A stretch of DNA of 64,000 nucleotides from assembly GCA_045591175.1 (NCBI GenBank), contig JAZNSI010000010.1, positions 1 through 64,000 of the forward strand, read 5' to 3'. The translations under genes were made by a program, and so were the position numbers. This document shows, in pieces, positions 24,520 to 32,509 of this stretch (positions within the stretch are counted from its first letter, which is position 1; the number at the start of each line of letters is the position of its first letter). The DNA comes from UBA11524 sp045591175. Its GTDB lineage: Bacteria; Bacillota; Clostridia; Christensenellales; Aristaeellaceae. Below the pieces are notes generated by a model. It worked only from the letters and a program-made list of their open reading frames with translations, had not been told where the DNA came from and ran no database searches.

Positions 24520-24530
24520 TTTTCCGACAA
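24513..24530. promoter_or_regulatory. Rex-like dyad overlapping the -35 of the hydrogenase operon
   Basis: The 18-base sequence TTGTC-N8-GACAA is a perfect inverted repeat. It resembles the Rex redox-repressor consensus TTGTTAANNNNTTAACAA at the outer TTGT/ACAA ends and at the inner AA. It covers the -35 hexamer, a position suited to repression. Rex responds to NADH/NAD+ and controls hydrogenase genes in several Clostridia. Binding here is inference. Confidence 0.5.
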
Positions 24531-24575
24531 TATAATATCGTTCTTTTTTTCGTACGAATCTTGTTTTTCGCAGCG

Positions 24576-24600
24576 AAAAAGCCGCCCCTTTGAGGCGGCC
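24576..24600 (-). terminator. Terminator after the carboxylesterase
   Basis: On the minus strand GCCGCC/GGCGGC with a seven-base loop is followed by TTTTT, 11 bases after the esterase stop. Confidence 0.85.
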
Positions 24601-24610
24601 TTGAAGGCGG

Positions 24611-26119
24611 TTATTCCGCATGCTCAAGCAGGAAGGCTTCCAGCGGAGAAAGGGGCCAGCGCTCAGGCTGTGCGCGGTCGCCGAAAACCATCCAGGCAGG
24701 ATCTTTCTCCGTCAGCGCGGGCCAGAGCGGCAGCTGCTTGCCCTGGCTGTCCACACCGTTGGGATCGCCGGTGCGGATGAAATTGACCCAGTAATCGCAC
24801 ATATTCCGCGCCAGGTCATAGTGCTTGCCGGTGAAGGGACGCCAGCACTTGGCCAGGGTCTCGAAGAAGAACCACAGATCCACAGAATGGAAGGTACCAG
24901 GGTTGTCCCAACCGGGGATCTCCGGGTCGAAATTGTAAGCGTAGAGCGGCTGCTGCACACCGTTTTCCATATTTTTCTTCGCCGCGGAACGGATGGCGAA
25001 GCCGATGGCATGCATCAGCCCCTCCCGGGCCAGGCTTTCCTTCGTGGCCGGGCGGGTGAAGAAGGACAGGAACTGCTCCGCATCCTCGCCGAACTGCGCC
25101 TTTGCGAAGGTTTCCAGCGCCGCGTCGTCCTCTGCGGGCGGAAGGGCGGTGAATTCCGAGCTGGTCTGGCCCAGCATCACCGGGCAGATCACCCGCTCAG
25201 GATGCTGATACCATTCATTGCTGCGGAAGGTACTGAACACGCCGTCCACCGTCTCACCCCAGCAGCCCCAGGGCCAGGACAGGGACATGTCCTCCACCTG
25301 ACGCGCCGGCAGCGCACGGGCCTCCGCGAGGTTCTTGACGCCCAGCGCCTCAAAGAAACGCACGCCCTGTGCCTCCGCCTCCGCCATCGTGCGGGGGAAC
25401 AGGCCCATCTTCGCGCCGTAGGGCTGGGCAAAGGTACCGCTCTCCACAATGGCGCGGTTGAACAGGCCCTTGTTCTGCGGGCTGGTCATCTGGGCGCAGA
25501 CGCTCATGCCGCCGGCGCTTTGGCCGCCGATGGTGATGTTCTCCGGATCACCGCCAAAGGCAGCGATGTTCCGCTTGACCCACCGGGTCGCACACTGCTG
25601 ATCCAGGAATCCGAAATTCGCCGGAGCCTCGGGCGCTTCCGCAGTGATCTCAGGATGGCACAGGAAGCCAAAGCAGTTCAAGCGGTAGCCCACCGTCACG
25701 ACCACCACGCCGCGGCGTGCAATGCGCTCGCCGTCGAATTCCATCTCCGTGGTGTTGCCCACCTGCAGTCCGCCGCCGAAGTACCAAACGTAGACCGGCA
25801 GATTTTTACGGCCGTCCGCAGGCGCCCAGACATTCAGGTACAGGCAATCCTCGCTCATGGGGAGCTCCGCGTCCACGGCCCACTCACGGGCATAGATGTC
25901 CTTCATGGGATCGCCGGCGCAGTTGGCCTGCATGGCGATGGGCCCGAAATCCGCGGCGAACAGTTCTCCCTCCCAATCCTTGCAGGGCTGGGGCGCGCGC
26001 CAGCGGTTCTCCCCCACCGGCGGGGCCGCAAAGGGAATCCCCTTGTAGCTGGTGATGCGCGGATCAGCCGCAGGCAGACCGCGGACCCAACCGTTCTCAG
26101 TTTTTACACGACGGATCAT
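24611..26119 (-). CDS. Type B carboxylesterase/lipase family protein
   Basis: This 502-residue alpha/beta hydrolase of the carboxylesterase type B family has the nucleophile S201 in GGQSAGG, the oxyanion-hole segment VWYFGGGLQVG (about residues 111-121), SEDCLYLNVW near 89 and a catalytic His in GTFHSVDLWFF near 410. There is no signal peptide. The ATG at 26119 follows GGAGGTAATCAA. It lies 87 bases after the sugar-importer operon on the same strand, with that operon's terminator between them. It may deacylate imported plant-derived sugars or esters; the natural substrate is unknown. Confidence 0.9.
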   Translation of the reverse strand: MIRRVKTENGWVRGLPAADPRITSYKGIPFAAPPVGENRWRAPQPCKDWEGELFAADFGPIAMQANCAGDPMKDIYAREWAVDAELPMSEDCLYLNVWAPADGRKNLPVYVWYFGGGLQVGNTTEMEFDGERIARRGVVVVTVGYRLNCFGFLCHPEITAEAPEAPANFGFLDQQCATRWVKRNIAAFGGDPENITIGGQSAGGMSVCAQMTSPQNKGLFNRAIVESGTFAQPYGAKMGLFPRTMAEAEAQGVRFFEALGVKNLAEARALPARQVEDMSLSWPWGCWGETVDGVFSTFRSNEWYQHPERVICPVMLGQTSSEFTALPPAEDDAALETFAKAQFGEDAEQFLSFFTRPATKESLAREGLMHAIGFAIRSAAKKNMENGVQQPLYAYNFDPEIPGWDNPGTFHSVDLWFFFETLAKCWRPFTGKHYDLARNMCDYWVNFIRTGDPNGVDSQGKQLPLWPALTEKDPAWMVFGDRAQPERWPLSPLEAFLLEHAE

Positions 26120-26144
26120 TTGATTACCTCCTTCGTGATAAATG

Positions 26145-26186
26145 AAAAGGCCCCTGTCCGGCGGGAAAAGCCGCAAGGCAGGAGCC
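26145..26186 (-). terminator. Terminator of the sugar-importer operon
   Basis: On the minus strand GGCTCCTGCC pairs with GGACAGGGGCC with one wobble and one bulge, followed by TTTT. It follows the permease stop at 26206 by about 20 bases. Confidence 0.75.
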
Positions 26187-26205
26187 GGTGATTGCAAAAG
26201 TAAGA

Positions 26206-27126
26206 TCAGCCCTTCACGCCGCCCAGCACCATGCCAGTGACAAAGTAACGCTGCAGGAAGGGATACACGATCATGATCGGCAGCGCGGACACCACGGTAA
26301 TGGCACAGCGCACCGTCACGGGCGTCGCCTTGGCAGCGCCGGAGTGCATCAGCGCGTCGACCGACGTATTGGCAGCGTTGGTCTGGTTCATGGACGTTGC
26401 CAGCTTCATCTTCAGCAGGTACTGCAGGCTATGCAGCATCTTCTTGCTGCCATTGTACAACTGGGTATCGAACCACTGGTTCCAGCTGCCGACGGCCACG
26501 AACAGTGCAACCGTTGCCAGCACGGGCGTGCACAGCGGGAAGATGATCTGCCAGAAGATGCGCAGATCATTCGCGCCGTCAATACGGGCAGATTCCGTCA
26601 GCGCTTCAGGCAGACCGTTGATGTAGGTACGAATCACGATCATGTTGAAGCAGCTGAACATCGTCGGCACGATGTATACCCAGAACGTCTTGCTGAGCTT
26701 CAGGGTCTTGGAGATCAGCAGGAAGTTGGGGATCAAGCCGGCGTTCACGTACATGGTCAGCACCATCGCCAAGGTGATGAACTTGCCAAACACATACTCC
26801 TTGCGGCTCAGTGCAAAGGCCAGCATGGAGGTGAAGAACAGGTTCAGGACCGTGGTGATCACGGTACGGGCCACAGAAATGCCGAAGGCATTGTAGGTCA
26901 GCTTATCCGTCAGCAGGGACTTGTACGCCTCCACGCTGAACTTGCGGGGCCACAGACCGATGCCGCCGCGAACCGCGTCGATACCATCGTTGAAGGATAC
27001 CGCCACGGTATTGATGACCGGGTACAGGGTAATGAAGATCAGGACGCACAGGATCAGGCCATTGACAATCGGGAACACGATATCCTGCTGCATCGGGTGA
27101 CGCTTTTTACGCTTGAAGAAAGCCAC
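26206..27126 (-). CDS. Carbohydrate ABC transporter permease, LplC/MalG type
   Basis: This 306-residue inner-membrane permease of the CUT1 family has about six hydrophobic helices, the first at residues 20-42. The EAA loop ESARIDGANDLRIFWQIIFPL (about 190-210) contacts the ATPase. The start is GTG (27126), with GGAGG 8 bases upstream. It pairs with the permease at 27141. No ATPase gene is in the operon, so a shared MsmX-like ATPase encoded elsewhere is likely, as in many Firmicutes. Confidence 0.92.
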   Translation of the reverse strand: MAFFKRKKRHPMQQDIVFPIVNGLILCVLIFITLYPVINTVAVSFNDGIDAVRGGIGLWPRKFSVEAYKSLLTDKLTYNAFGISVARTVITTVLNLFFTSMLAFALSRKEYVFGKFITLAMVLTMYVNAGLIPNFLLISKTLKLSKTFWVYIVPTMFSCFNMIVIRTYINGLPEALTESARIDGANDLRIFWQIIFPLCTPVLATVALFVAVGSWNQWFDTQLYNGSKKMLHSLQYLLKMKLATSMNQTNAANTSVDALMHSGAAKATPVTVRCAITVVSALPIMIVYPFLQRYFVTGMVLGGVKG

Positions 27127-27140
27127 AAGATATCCCTCCC

Positions 27141-28097
27141 TTAAATCAAAGTGTCTTCATCCAGCTTCTTGGCCACAAAGTTGGCGCCAAACAGCAGGAT
27201 GATGCCGACGATACTCTTGAACATACCGGCGGCGATGGCACGGCCATACTTGTTGTTCTGGATACCGAATTCCATCACGAATACGTCGATCGTCTGCGAG
27301 AAGTTGTACACCTGCTTGTTGCCCAGCAGATACTGAATCTCGAAGCCGGCCTCCATCAGATGGCCGATGTTCATGATCAGGAGCACCACGAAGGTGGACT
27401 TGATGCCCGGTAGCGTCACGTTCATGATGCGCTGGAAACGGCCTGCGCCGTCAATGGACGCAGCCTCATACAGCGTGGGATCAATGGAGGTCATGGTGGA
27501 AATGTAAATGATGGAGTTCCAGCCGACTTCCTTCCACACGTTGATGATGCCTACCAGCCACCAGAAGTACTTCCCCTCGCCCAGCCACCAGATCGGGCCG
27601 TCAATGATGCCCAGGGACATCAGGATCTTGTTCACCGGGCCATCGCTGACGAACATGTTCTGCGCCATGCCCACGACGATAACCATCGACAGGAAGTGGG
27701 GCAGATAAGTGATCGTCTGCACGCCACGCTTGAATGCCTTGCTGCGCACCTCGTTGAGGGAAATGGCCAGCAGGATGGACGCCAGCGTACCGAAGACCAG
27801 GTTGATCACGCTCATTGCCAGCGTGTTTCTGATGCCCAACCAGAACAGCTTTTCGTTGAAGAGCCATTCAAAATTTTCGAACCAGATCCAGTCCGCACCC
27901 TTCTTGATGGTGTAAAGGTCCAGATTCTGGAATGCATAGCGCCAGCCCCACAGGGGGTAATAATTGAAAAGAAGAACATACAGAAGAACCGGCACCGACA
28001 TGAGGATCAAATACTTTTGATCCCACAGCACCCTTCCGAAGTTCTTTTTCTTTCTGGTGTTCAGCACCGGCTTAACGTTCTTTACCGTGCCTGTCAT
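27141..28097 (-). CDS. Carbohydrate ABC transporter permease, LplB type
   Basis: This 318-residue permease has about six transmembrane helices and the EAA loop YEAASIDGAGRFQRIMNVTLPG (about residues 213-234). The N-terminus is basic and cytoplasmic. The ATG at 28097 (rather than a GTG at 28106) is chosen for its AAAGGGGTG site. It lies between the binding-protein gene and the second permease. A terminator-like hairpin separates it from the binding-protein gene and probably lowers its expression. Confidence 0.92.
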   Translation of the reverse strand: MTGTVKNVKPVLNTRKKKNFGRVLWDQKYLILMSVPVLLYVLLFNYYPLWGWRYAFQNLDLYTIKKGADWIWFENFEWLFNEKLFWLGIRNTLAMSVINLVFGTLASILLAISLNEVRSKAFKRGVQTITYLPHFLSMVIVVGMAQNMFVSDGPVNKILMSLGIIDGPIWWLGEGKYFWWLVGIINVWKEVGWNSIIYISTMTSIDPTLYEAASIDGAGRFQRIMNVTLPGIKSTFVVLLIMNIGHLMEAGFEIQYLLGNKQVYNFSQTIDVFVMEFGIQNNKYGRAIAAGMFKSIVGIILLFGANFVAKKLDEDTLI

Positions 28098-28115
28098 TCG
28101 TGGCACCCCTTTCCG

Positions 28116-28150
28116 AAAAAACCATGGGGAGAGTCAAACTCTCCCCATGG
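28116..28150 (-). terminator. Intra-operon terminator between binding protein and permeases
   Basis: On the minus strand a perfect 13-bp stem, CCATGGGGAGAGT/ACTCTCCCCATGG, with a three-base loop is followed by TTTTTT. Partial termination here would give more binding protein than permease. Confidence 0.88.
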
Positions 28151-28167
28151 CCATGAGAGACTCTGGA

Positions 28168-29802
28168 TTACTTGGTAGCCTGCTCAACCAGCTTCAGGAC
28201 TTCAGCCTGCATGTAGTTGGTGTAGATCTCGCAGTAGGGGTTGATCTCAGCCAGGAAGGCATCCCAGGTCGCGTCCAGTTCAGCCTGGTCGGCAGCCATG
28301 ATGACCTTGGGCAGCCACTGATCCTGCAGGAGGTTGAACTTGTCGTAGTCGTCCTGGATGGGGGTCTTGTCGATCTGCCAAGCCTCGCCGTAGGGAGCCA
28401 GGGTGCAGGGAGCATTGAAGAAGTCAGCGGGCTTCTGGTAGCCATAGGCAGACAGGAATGCCTTGTCGTAGTCGCTCATCAGGGCGAAGTAGTTCTCAGG
28501 CTGATCAGAGTGAGCCCAAGCATTGCCGTCGTCCTGAGTACCCTGCTTCTTGGGAGCGGATTCCCAGATGGTAACGGCAGTGTTGCGCATCTTCCAAGCA
28601 GCATCCTGACGGTTGTTGTACTGCTCGGTGGTCATCAGCATACGGCCGTTCTCAACATAGTAGTCCTCGCCCTCGATGCCCCACTGCAGGATCTTCTGCC
28701 AGCGGTCGGACAGCAGGTTCTCGAACAGGTTGATCATGCGCTCGGGGTACTCACAGTTGACGGAGATACCGAAGCCACGGTCCTTGTTGGGCACAGCGCC
28801 GTTCAGGTACTGCTCCTCGATCTTGCCGAAGCCGTAGGACTCGTCATACACCAGGGGCAGAGCGATGTAGGTGTTCTCGTACATGCCAGCGGTCTCCAGC
28901 GCAGCGGTAGCGGAGCCGAAGTCCCAGGTCTGGTCGAACATGCCCAGCACGGTGCCGGCAGACAGCTTGGCGATGTACTGGTCATAGGTCATGGTGAAGG
29001 TATCGGGATTGATCAGGCCCTTGTTGTACATTTCGTTCAGCTTAGCATAGTAAGCCTTGGCGTAGGGCTGATTGATGAAGGTCACGGTCTCCCAGTTGCC
29101 GGAGGTCACGTTAACGATGACTTCACCGTCGTTGGGGCGGCCCATCAGGTGCTGCACGGGGTTGATCAGGCAGAAGTGACGCCAGTCTTCGCACAGGATG
29201 GCAAAGCCTTCATACTTCGCGCCGTTGGCGTTGGTGGGATTCGCAGCGATGAAGCGCTCGATCAGATCGAAGTACTCGTTCAGGGTCTTGATCTGGGGGT
29301 AGCCAGCCCAAGCCAGGACCTGCTTCTGGATGAAGAAGGCGGGGCCGTTGCAGGCGTTCTGGATCTGAGCATTGTAGTTGATGCCGTAGTTGGGGATGAT
29401 GAACAGTTCGCCGTTCTCATTGACCAGCTGGGGCAGCAGATCCTTGATGTGGTTCCACAGGTTGGGGGTCTTCTCCTCAGAGATGTAGTCCAGCAGGTTG
29501 ATCAGGGCGCCGGCGTTGATCAGCTTCTCAGCAGAGTTGCCGCCGTCGAACAGATCGGGGTAGTCTTCGCCAGCGATCTTGGTTCCCAGGGTCTCGTCCA
29601 GGTCACCAGCCAGGAATTCGATCTCAAACTTGATGCCGAATTCTTCTTCGATCAGCTTGTAGATCTTGTTGTCATCGGTGGGCTGATCACCGGGATCGCC
29701 ACGGAAGACGGTCACAACGATGGGCTTCTCGTCCGCAGCAGCAAAGCTGCAGAGGGACAAAACCATCATGATAGCCAGAAGGCCAGCCAGCAGTTTACGC
29801 AT
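28168..29802 (-). CDS. Extracellular solute-binding protein of a sugar ABC importer
   Basis: This 544-residue secreted protein has a signal peptide at residues 1-23 (basic start, hydrophobic core, AAA before DEKP). There is no lipobox cysteine at the cut site, unlike most Gram-positive binding lipoproteins, so how it stays at the surface is unclear. The body has features of the LplA/YtcQ group: GDYPDLF-like and PQLVNENGELFIIPN segments and many Trp and Tyr residues. It is the first gene of the importer operon, with AAGGAGG before the ATG and a promoter at 29855-29883. The substrate is unknown; the neighbours suggest oligosaccharide. Confidence 0.9.
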   Translation of the reverse strand: MRKLLAGLLAIMMVLSLCSFAAADEKPIVVTVFRGDPGDQPTDDNKIYKLIEEEFGIKFEIEFLAGDLDETLGTKIAGEDYPDLFDGGNSAEKLINAGALINLLDYISEEKTPNLWNHIKDLLPQLVNENGELFIIPNYGINYNAQIQNACNGPAFFIQKQVLAWAGYPQIKTLNEYFDLIERFIAANPTNANGAKYEGFAILCEDWRHFCLINPVQHLMGRPNDGEVIVNVTSGNWETVTFINQPYAKAYYAKLNEMYNKGLINPDTFTMTYDQYIAKLSAGTVLGMFDQTWDFGSATAALETAGMYENTYIALPLVYDESYGFGKIEEQYLNGAVPNKDRGFGISVNCEYPERMINLFENLLSDRWQKILQWGIEGEDYYVENGRMLMTTEQYNNRQDAAWKMRNTAVTIWESAPKKQGTQDDGNAWAHSDQPENYFALMSDYDKAFLSAYGYQKPADFFNAPCTLAPYGEAWQIDKTPIQDDYDKFNLLQDQWLPKVIMAADQAELDATWDAFLAEINPYCEIYTNYMQAEVLKLVEQATK

Positions 29803-29854
29803 ATGATTGGTTCCTCCTTAAAACAATTTGGGAACTTCCGTCCCATTTAATACA

Positions 29855-29883
29855 AGTATAAATGATGTATACAATCTCCGCAA
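29855..29883 (-). promoter_or_regulatory. Promoter of the sugar-importer operon
   Basis: The minus strand reads TTGCGG (29883-29878), 17 bases, TATACT (29860-29855), 53 bases before the ATG. Confidence 0.75.
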
Positions 29884-29904
29884 TACACGCACGAATCTAA
29901 TTAT

Positions 29905-29918
29905 GGACAAAAATGTCC
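29905..29918. promoter_or_regulatory. Palindrome between divergent promoters
   Basis: GGACA-AAAA-TGTCC is a perfect inverted repeat lying 22 bases upstream of the importer -35 and 9 bases upstream of the -35 of the AraC-family gene. It is a candidate operator for that regulator. Confidence 0.5.
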
Positions 29919-29926
29919 TTCCGCCC

Positions 29927-29955
29927 TTTACTTTCACGGTTTTATGTGGTAAACT
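29927..29955 (+). promoter_or_regulatory. Promoter of the AraC-family regulator
   Basis: TTTACT, 17 bases, TAAACT, 45 bases before the ATG at 30000. Confidence 0.6.
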
Positions 29956-29999
29956 GTTATCGTCGATGATAAACACCCGATAAGCATGGAGGTGCGTCC

Positions 30000-30806
30000 A
30001 TGAATCCCGTCTTTTACGAGCAGCGCAGCGAAAACGTCTTTGCAGGCGAAATCTGCGATCATCCGTTCCCCGCCCATGTGCATGATGTGGTGGAAATCGT
30101 CTGCCTGCGCACGGGCAGCATGAAGATGAGCATTGCCGGCAAGCAGCTTCTGCTCCTGCCGGGCGACATTGCTGTTTCATTCCCCTCCATCCCCCACAGC
30201 TACGATGAGGTTTCGCCGGATGCTTCAGGCCTTTCGCTGATCTTCACTCCGGATACGATCATCGAGTTCCACCACACCTTCCGCACCATGCAGCCGGTTC
30301 AGCCGCTGCTGCTGGCGCAGGAGAAAGCCCCGGAGCTGGACGCGATCATTTCCGGTCTGCAGAAGGTTGTCAGCCAGGATCAGTCCACACCGCTGAAGCT
30401 GGGGTATCTTCATCTGTTCCTTTCCTATATGTTCGCGTCCCTGCCCCTTACTCAGGCCAAGCGCAATCCCCATTCGTCGCTGGCCTATCAGGTGCTGCAG
30501 TATGTATCGGAGCATTTCACCGAGCCGCTGACGCTGGAGACCACTGCCCGCGCCCTGGGCATCAGCCGCATCCACCTCAGCCATATCTTTTCCCAGCAGC
30601 TGAACATCAACTTCCGCCAGTACATCAACATCCTGCGCATCGACCGGGCGCGCCAGCTGCTGCAGGATCCCTCCTTCTCCATTTCCCAGATCGCTTACCT
30701 GTGCGGCTACGGCAATCAGCGCACCTTCCACCGCGCCTTCCTGACCCAGTGCGGCATGCCTCCGAACCAGTTCCGCGCCGCCGGCATGCGGCCCGTCCGC
30801 GATTGA
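30000..30806 (+). CDS. AraC family transcriptional regulator
   Basis: In this 268-residue regulator, an N-terminal cupin-type sensor (about residues 1-150) has the HDVVEIVCLRTGSMKM and LLLLPGDIAVSFP pattern. The C-terminal double helix-turn-helix (about 165-262) has LTLETTARALGISRIHLSHIF and ISQIAYLCGYGNQRTFHRAF. GGAGGTGCGTCC precedes the ATG. It is divergent from the importer operon, with a palindrome between the two promoters, so it probably activates or represses that operon in response to the imported sugar. Confidence 0.92.
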   Translation: MNPVFYEQRSENVFAGEICDHPFPAHVHDVVEIVCLRTGSMKMSIAGKQLLLLPGDIAVSFPSIPHSYDEVSPDASGLSLIFTPDTIIEFHHTFRTMQPVQPLLLAQEKAPELDAIISGLQKVVSQDQSTPLKLGYLHLFLSYMFASLPLTQAKRNPHSSLAYQVLQYVSEHFTEPLTLETTARALGISRIHLSHIFSQQLNINFRQYINILRIDRARQLLQDPSFSISQIAYLCGYGNQRTFHRAFLTQCGMPPNQFRAAGMRPVRD

Positions 30807-30831
30807 TCCTGCTTCATCCCCATTTCATACA

Positions 30832-30852
30832 GCCCTGTTATGCTGACAGGGC
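30832..30852 (+). terminator. Short hairpin after the AraC-family gene
   Basis: GCCCTGT/ACAGGGC is a perfect 7-bp stem with a seven-base loop, but no T run follows. A weak terminator at best; the loop contains TATGCT, which could be a -10 for the next gene. Confidence 0.35.
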
Positions 30853-30878
30853 AATCCGCGCGAAAGAAGGTCATCCCC

Positions 30879-31589
30879 ATGAAAACGCCCCTGACAAAGG
30901 AAAAAATCCAGCACCACCTTACCTATTCCCTGTGGAAATATATTCTGCTGATCCTCGTCGCAGTCTTTGGCTGGAACATTGTTTTCTCCGTGACCGAGCA
31001 TCGGGCTCCGGAAGAGAAGAAGGTCGTTGCCGGCGTGTACGCCTACGGCGATCATACCCTGCTGGCCACTTATATGGAAACAGTCCGCCTGGAATACATG
31101 CCCGACATGGAGGAGCTCACCTGCGAGTTCGTCATGCCGGATGAGGCCTATGGCGCCATGATCCTCTCCACCCGCGTGGCCGCCCGCGAATTCGACATTT
31201 ATGTCCTGCCCCGCGCCGAGTTCCAGAACTATGCCGCTCAGGGCGCCTTCATGCCCCTGGAGCGGGTACTGCCCGAGCTGCTGACGGAGCTGGAGGGGCT
31301 GGGCGTCAGCCTCAGCCGCGGCAATCGTGCCCTGGAGGTGGACTCGAAGAACGACGCTCAGCCGGAAAAGGCCATGGCACGCGGTGAGAAGCATCAGTTT
31401 GGCATCCCCTGTGCCGATTTGCCCGGCATGAACGCCATGCTCCAGTGTGACACCAGCGACATGTACCTGTGTATCTTCTACGAGACGGGTAATGACGACA
31501 ATGTGCTGAAATTCTTCGAGCGCTTCGTCCGCGATATGCTGGAAGAGCCCAATGTTGTCGAGCATACCGCCGAGCCCGCCGCCCAATGA
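30879..31589 (+). CDS. Membrane-anchored protein of unknown function
   Basis: The 236-residue protein begins MKTPLTKEKIQHHLTYS and has one transmembrane helix at about residues 19-37, with the bulk outside. The outer part has alternating hydrophobic strands, VYAYGDHTLLATYMETVRLEYMP and FDIYVLPRAEFQNYA, that recall the solute-binding fold. The shape resembles the orphan anchored protein at 1349-2461. AAAGAAGG lies before the ATG, and a strong terminator follows. No catalytic motif is visible. Not recognised as a named family. Confidence 0.6.
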   Translation: MKTPLTKEKIQHHLTYSLWKYILLILVAVFGWNIVFSVTEHRAPEEKKVVAGVYAYGDHTLLATYMETVRLEYMPDMEELTCEFVMPDEAYGAMILSTRVAAREFDIYVLPRAEFQNYAAQGAFMPLERVLPELLTELEGLGVSLSRGNRALEVDSKNDAQPEKAMARGEKHQFGIPCADLPGMNAMLQCDTSDMYLCIFYETGNDDNVLKFFERFVRDMLEEPNVVEHTAEPAAQ

Positions 31590-31595
31590 GCATTG

Positions 31596-31625
31596 ATGCT
31601 GCCATCCCCCTGGCAGCATTTTTCT
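31596..31625 (+). terminator. Terminator after the anchored protein gene
   Basis: ATGCTGCCA/TGGCAGCAT is a 9-bp stem with a six-base loop, followed by TTTT-C-TTT. Confidence 0.9.
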
Positions 31626-31638
31626 TTGAAAAAGGGGC

Positions 31639-31669
31639 TTGACTCTCCCCCTGCGTCATGGTTTATGCT
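31639..31669 (+). promoter_or_regulatory. MerR-type promoter with 19-base spacer
   Basis: TTGACT, a 19-base spacer, TATGCT. The long spacer is typical of promoters twisted by MerR-family activators. A TGAC-N11-GTCA dyad (31640-31658) lies across the -35 and spacer. Confidence 0.65.
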
Positions 31670-31708
31670 GATGCTGCGATCGCATCTTCCCGAAAGGACG
31701 TGACCCTC

Positions 31709-32437
31709 ATGATGAACATCGGCGAGCTGTCCGCCATGACCCATGTGTCCATCCGGACGCTTCGGCACTACGACAAGATGGGGCTGCTCAAGCCTACGCA
31801 GGTGACGGAGGCCGGCTACCGCCAGTATGACGAGACCTCCCTGCAGCGCCTGCACACCATCCTCATCTTCCGGGAGCTGGAATTTCCGCTGGCGGACATC
31901 AAGGCCATCATCGACGCGCCGGATTTCGACCCCATCGACGCGCTGGATAAGCAGATCACCCTGCTGACCATGCGCCGCAAGCATATCGACAACCTCATCC
32001 TCATGGCAAAAGGAATGAAACTGAAAGGACTGAATCATATGGATTTTTCCGCTTTTGACGCCCGCAAGATCGACGACTACACCGCCCAGGCCAAGGCTGC
32101 CTGGGGCAAGACCGACGCCTGGAAGGAGTATGAATCCCGCGGCAACACGCGTGAGCAGAACAAGGCTTCCGGTGAAGCGATGATGGCGCTCTTTGCAGAC
32201 TTCGGCAAGCGCCGCGACATTGACCCTGCCTGCGACGAAGCCCAGGCCATGGTGCAGCAGCTGCGGGACTTCATCACCGCGAACTTCTACACCTGCACCA
32301 CACCTGTCCTGCGTGGCCTGGCGGACATGTACGATGGCGGCGGCGACTTCACCCGCAATATCGACAAAGCTGGCGGTCAGGGCACGGCAGCGTTTATTGC
32401 CAAGGCCATCCGCGCCTATTGCCAGCACAATAAGTAA
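31709..32437 (+). CDS. MerR family regulator with TipAS drug-binding domain
   Basis: The 242-residue regulator has an N-terminal winged helix-turn-helix (about residues 4-70) containing VSIRTLRHYDKMGLLKPTQV and then a helical linker. The C-terminal domain (about 125-242) has the TipAS pattern of helices around WKEYESRG and GLADMYDGG, which binds thiopeptides or other ligands. The ATG at 31709 (or 31712) follows AAAGGACG. The promoter has the 19-base spacer expected for autoregulation. The next gene, a HAD phosphatase, has its own promoter. Confidence 0.9.
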   Translation: MMNIGELSAMTHVSIRTLRHYDKMGLLKPTQVTEAGYRQYDETSLQRLHTILIFRELEFPLADIKAIIDAPDFDPIDALDKQITLLTMRRKHIDNLILMAKGMKLKGLNHMDFSAFDARKIDDYTAQAKAAWGKTDAWKEYESRGNTREQNKASGEAMMALFADFGKRRDIDPACDEAQAMVQQLRDFITANFYTCTTPVLRGLADMYDGGGDFTRNIDKAGGQGTAAFIAKAIRAYCQHNK

Positions 32438-32449
32438 CGCATTCTTGAT

Positions 32450-32478
32450 TTGCAACCGGGGAAAAATGGGTGTATAAT
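32450..32478 (+). promoter_or_regulatory. Promoter of the HAD gene
   Basis: TTGCAA, 17 bases, TATAAT, 32 bases before the ATG at 32510. Confidence 0.85.
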
Positions 32479-32509
32479 ATCCATGAATCAACCGCTGGAG
32501 GTACATCAC

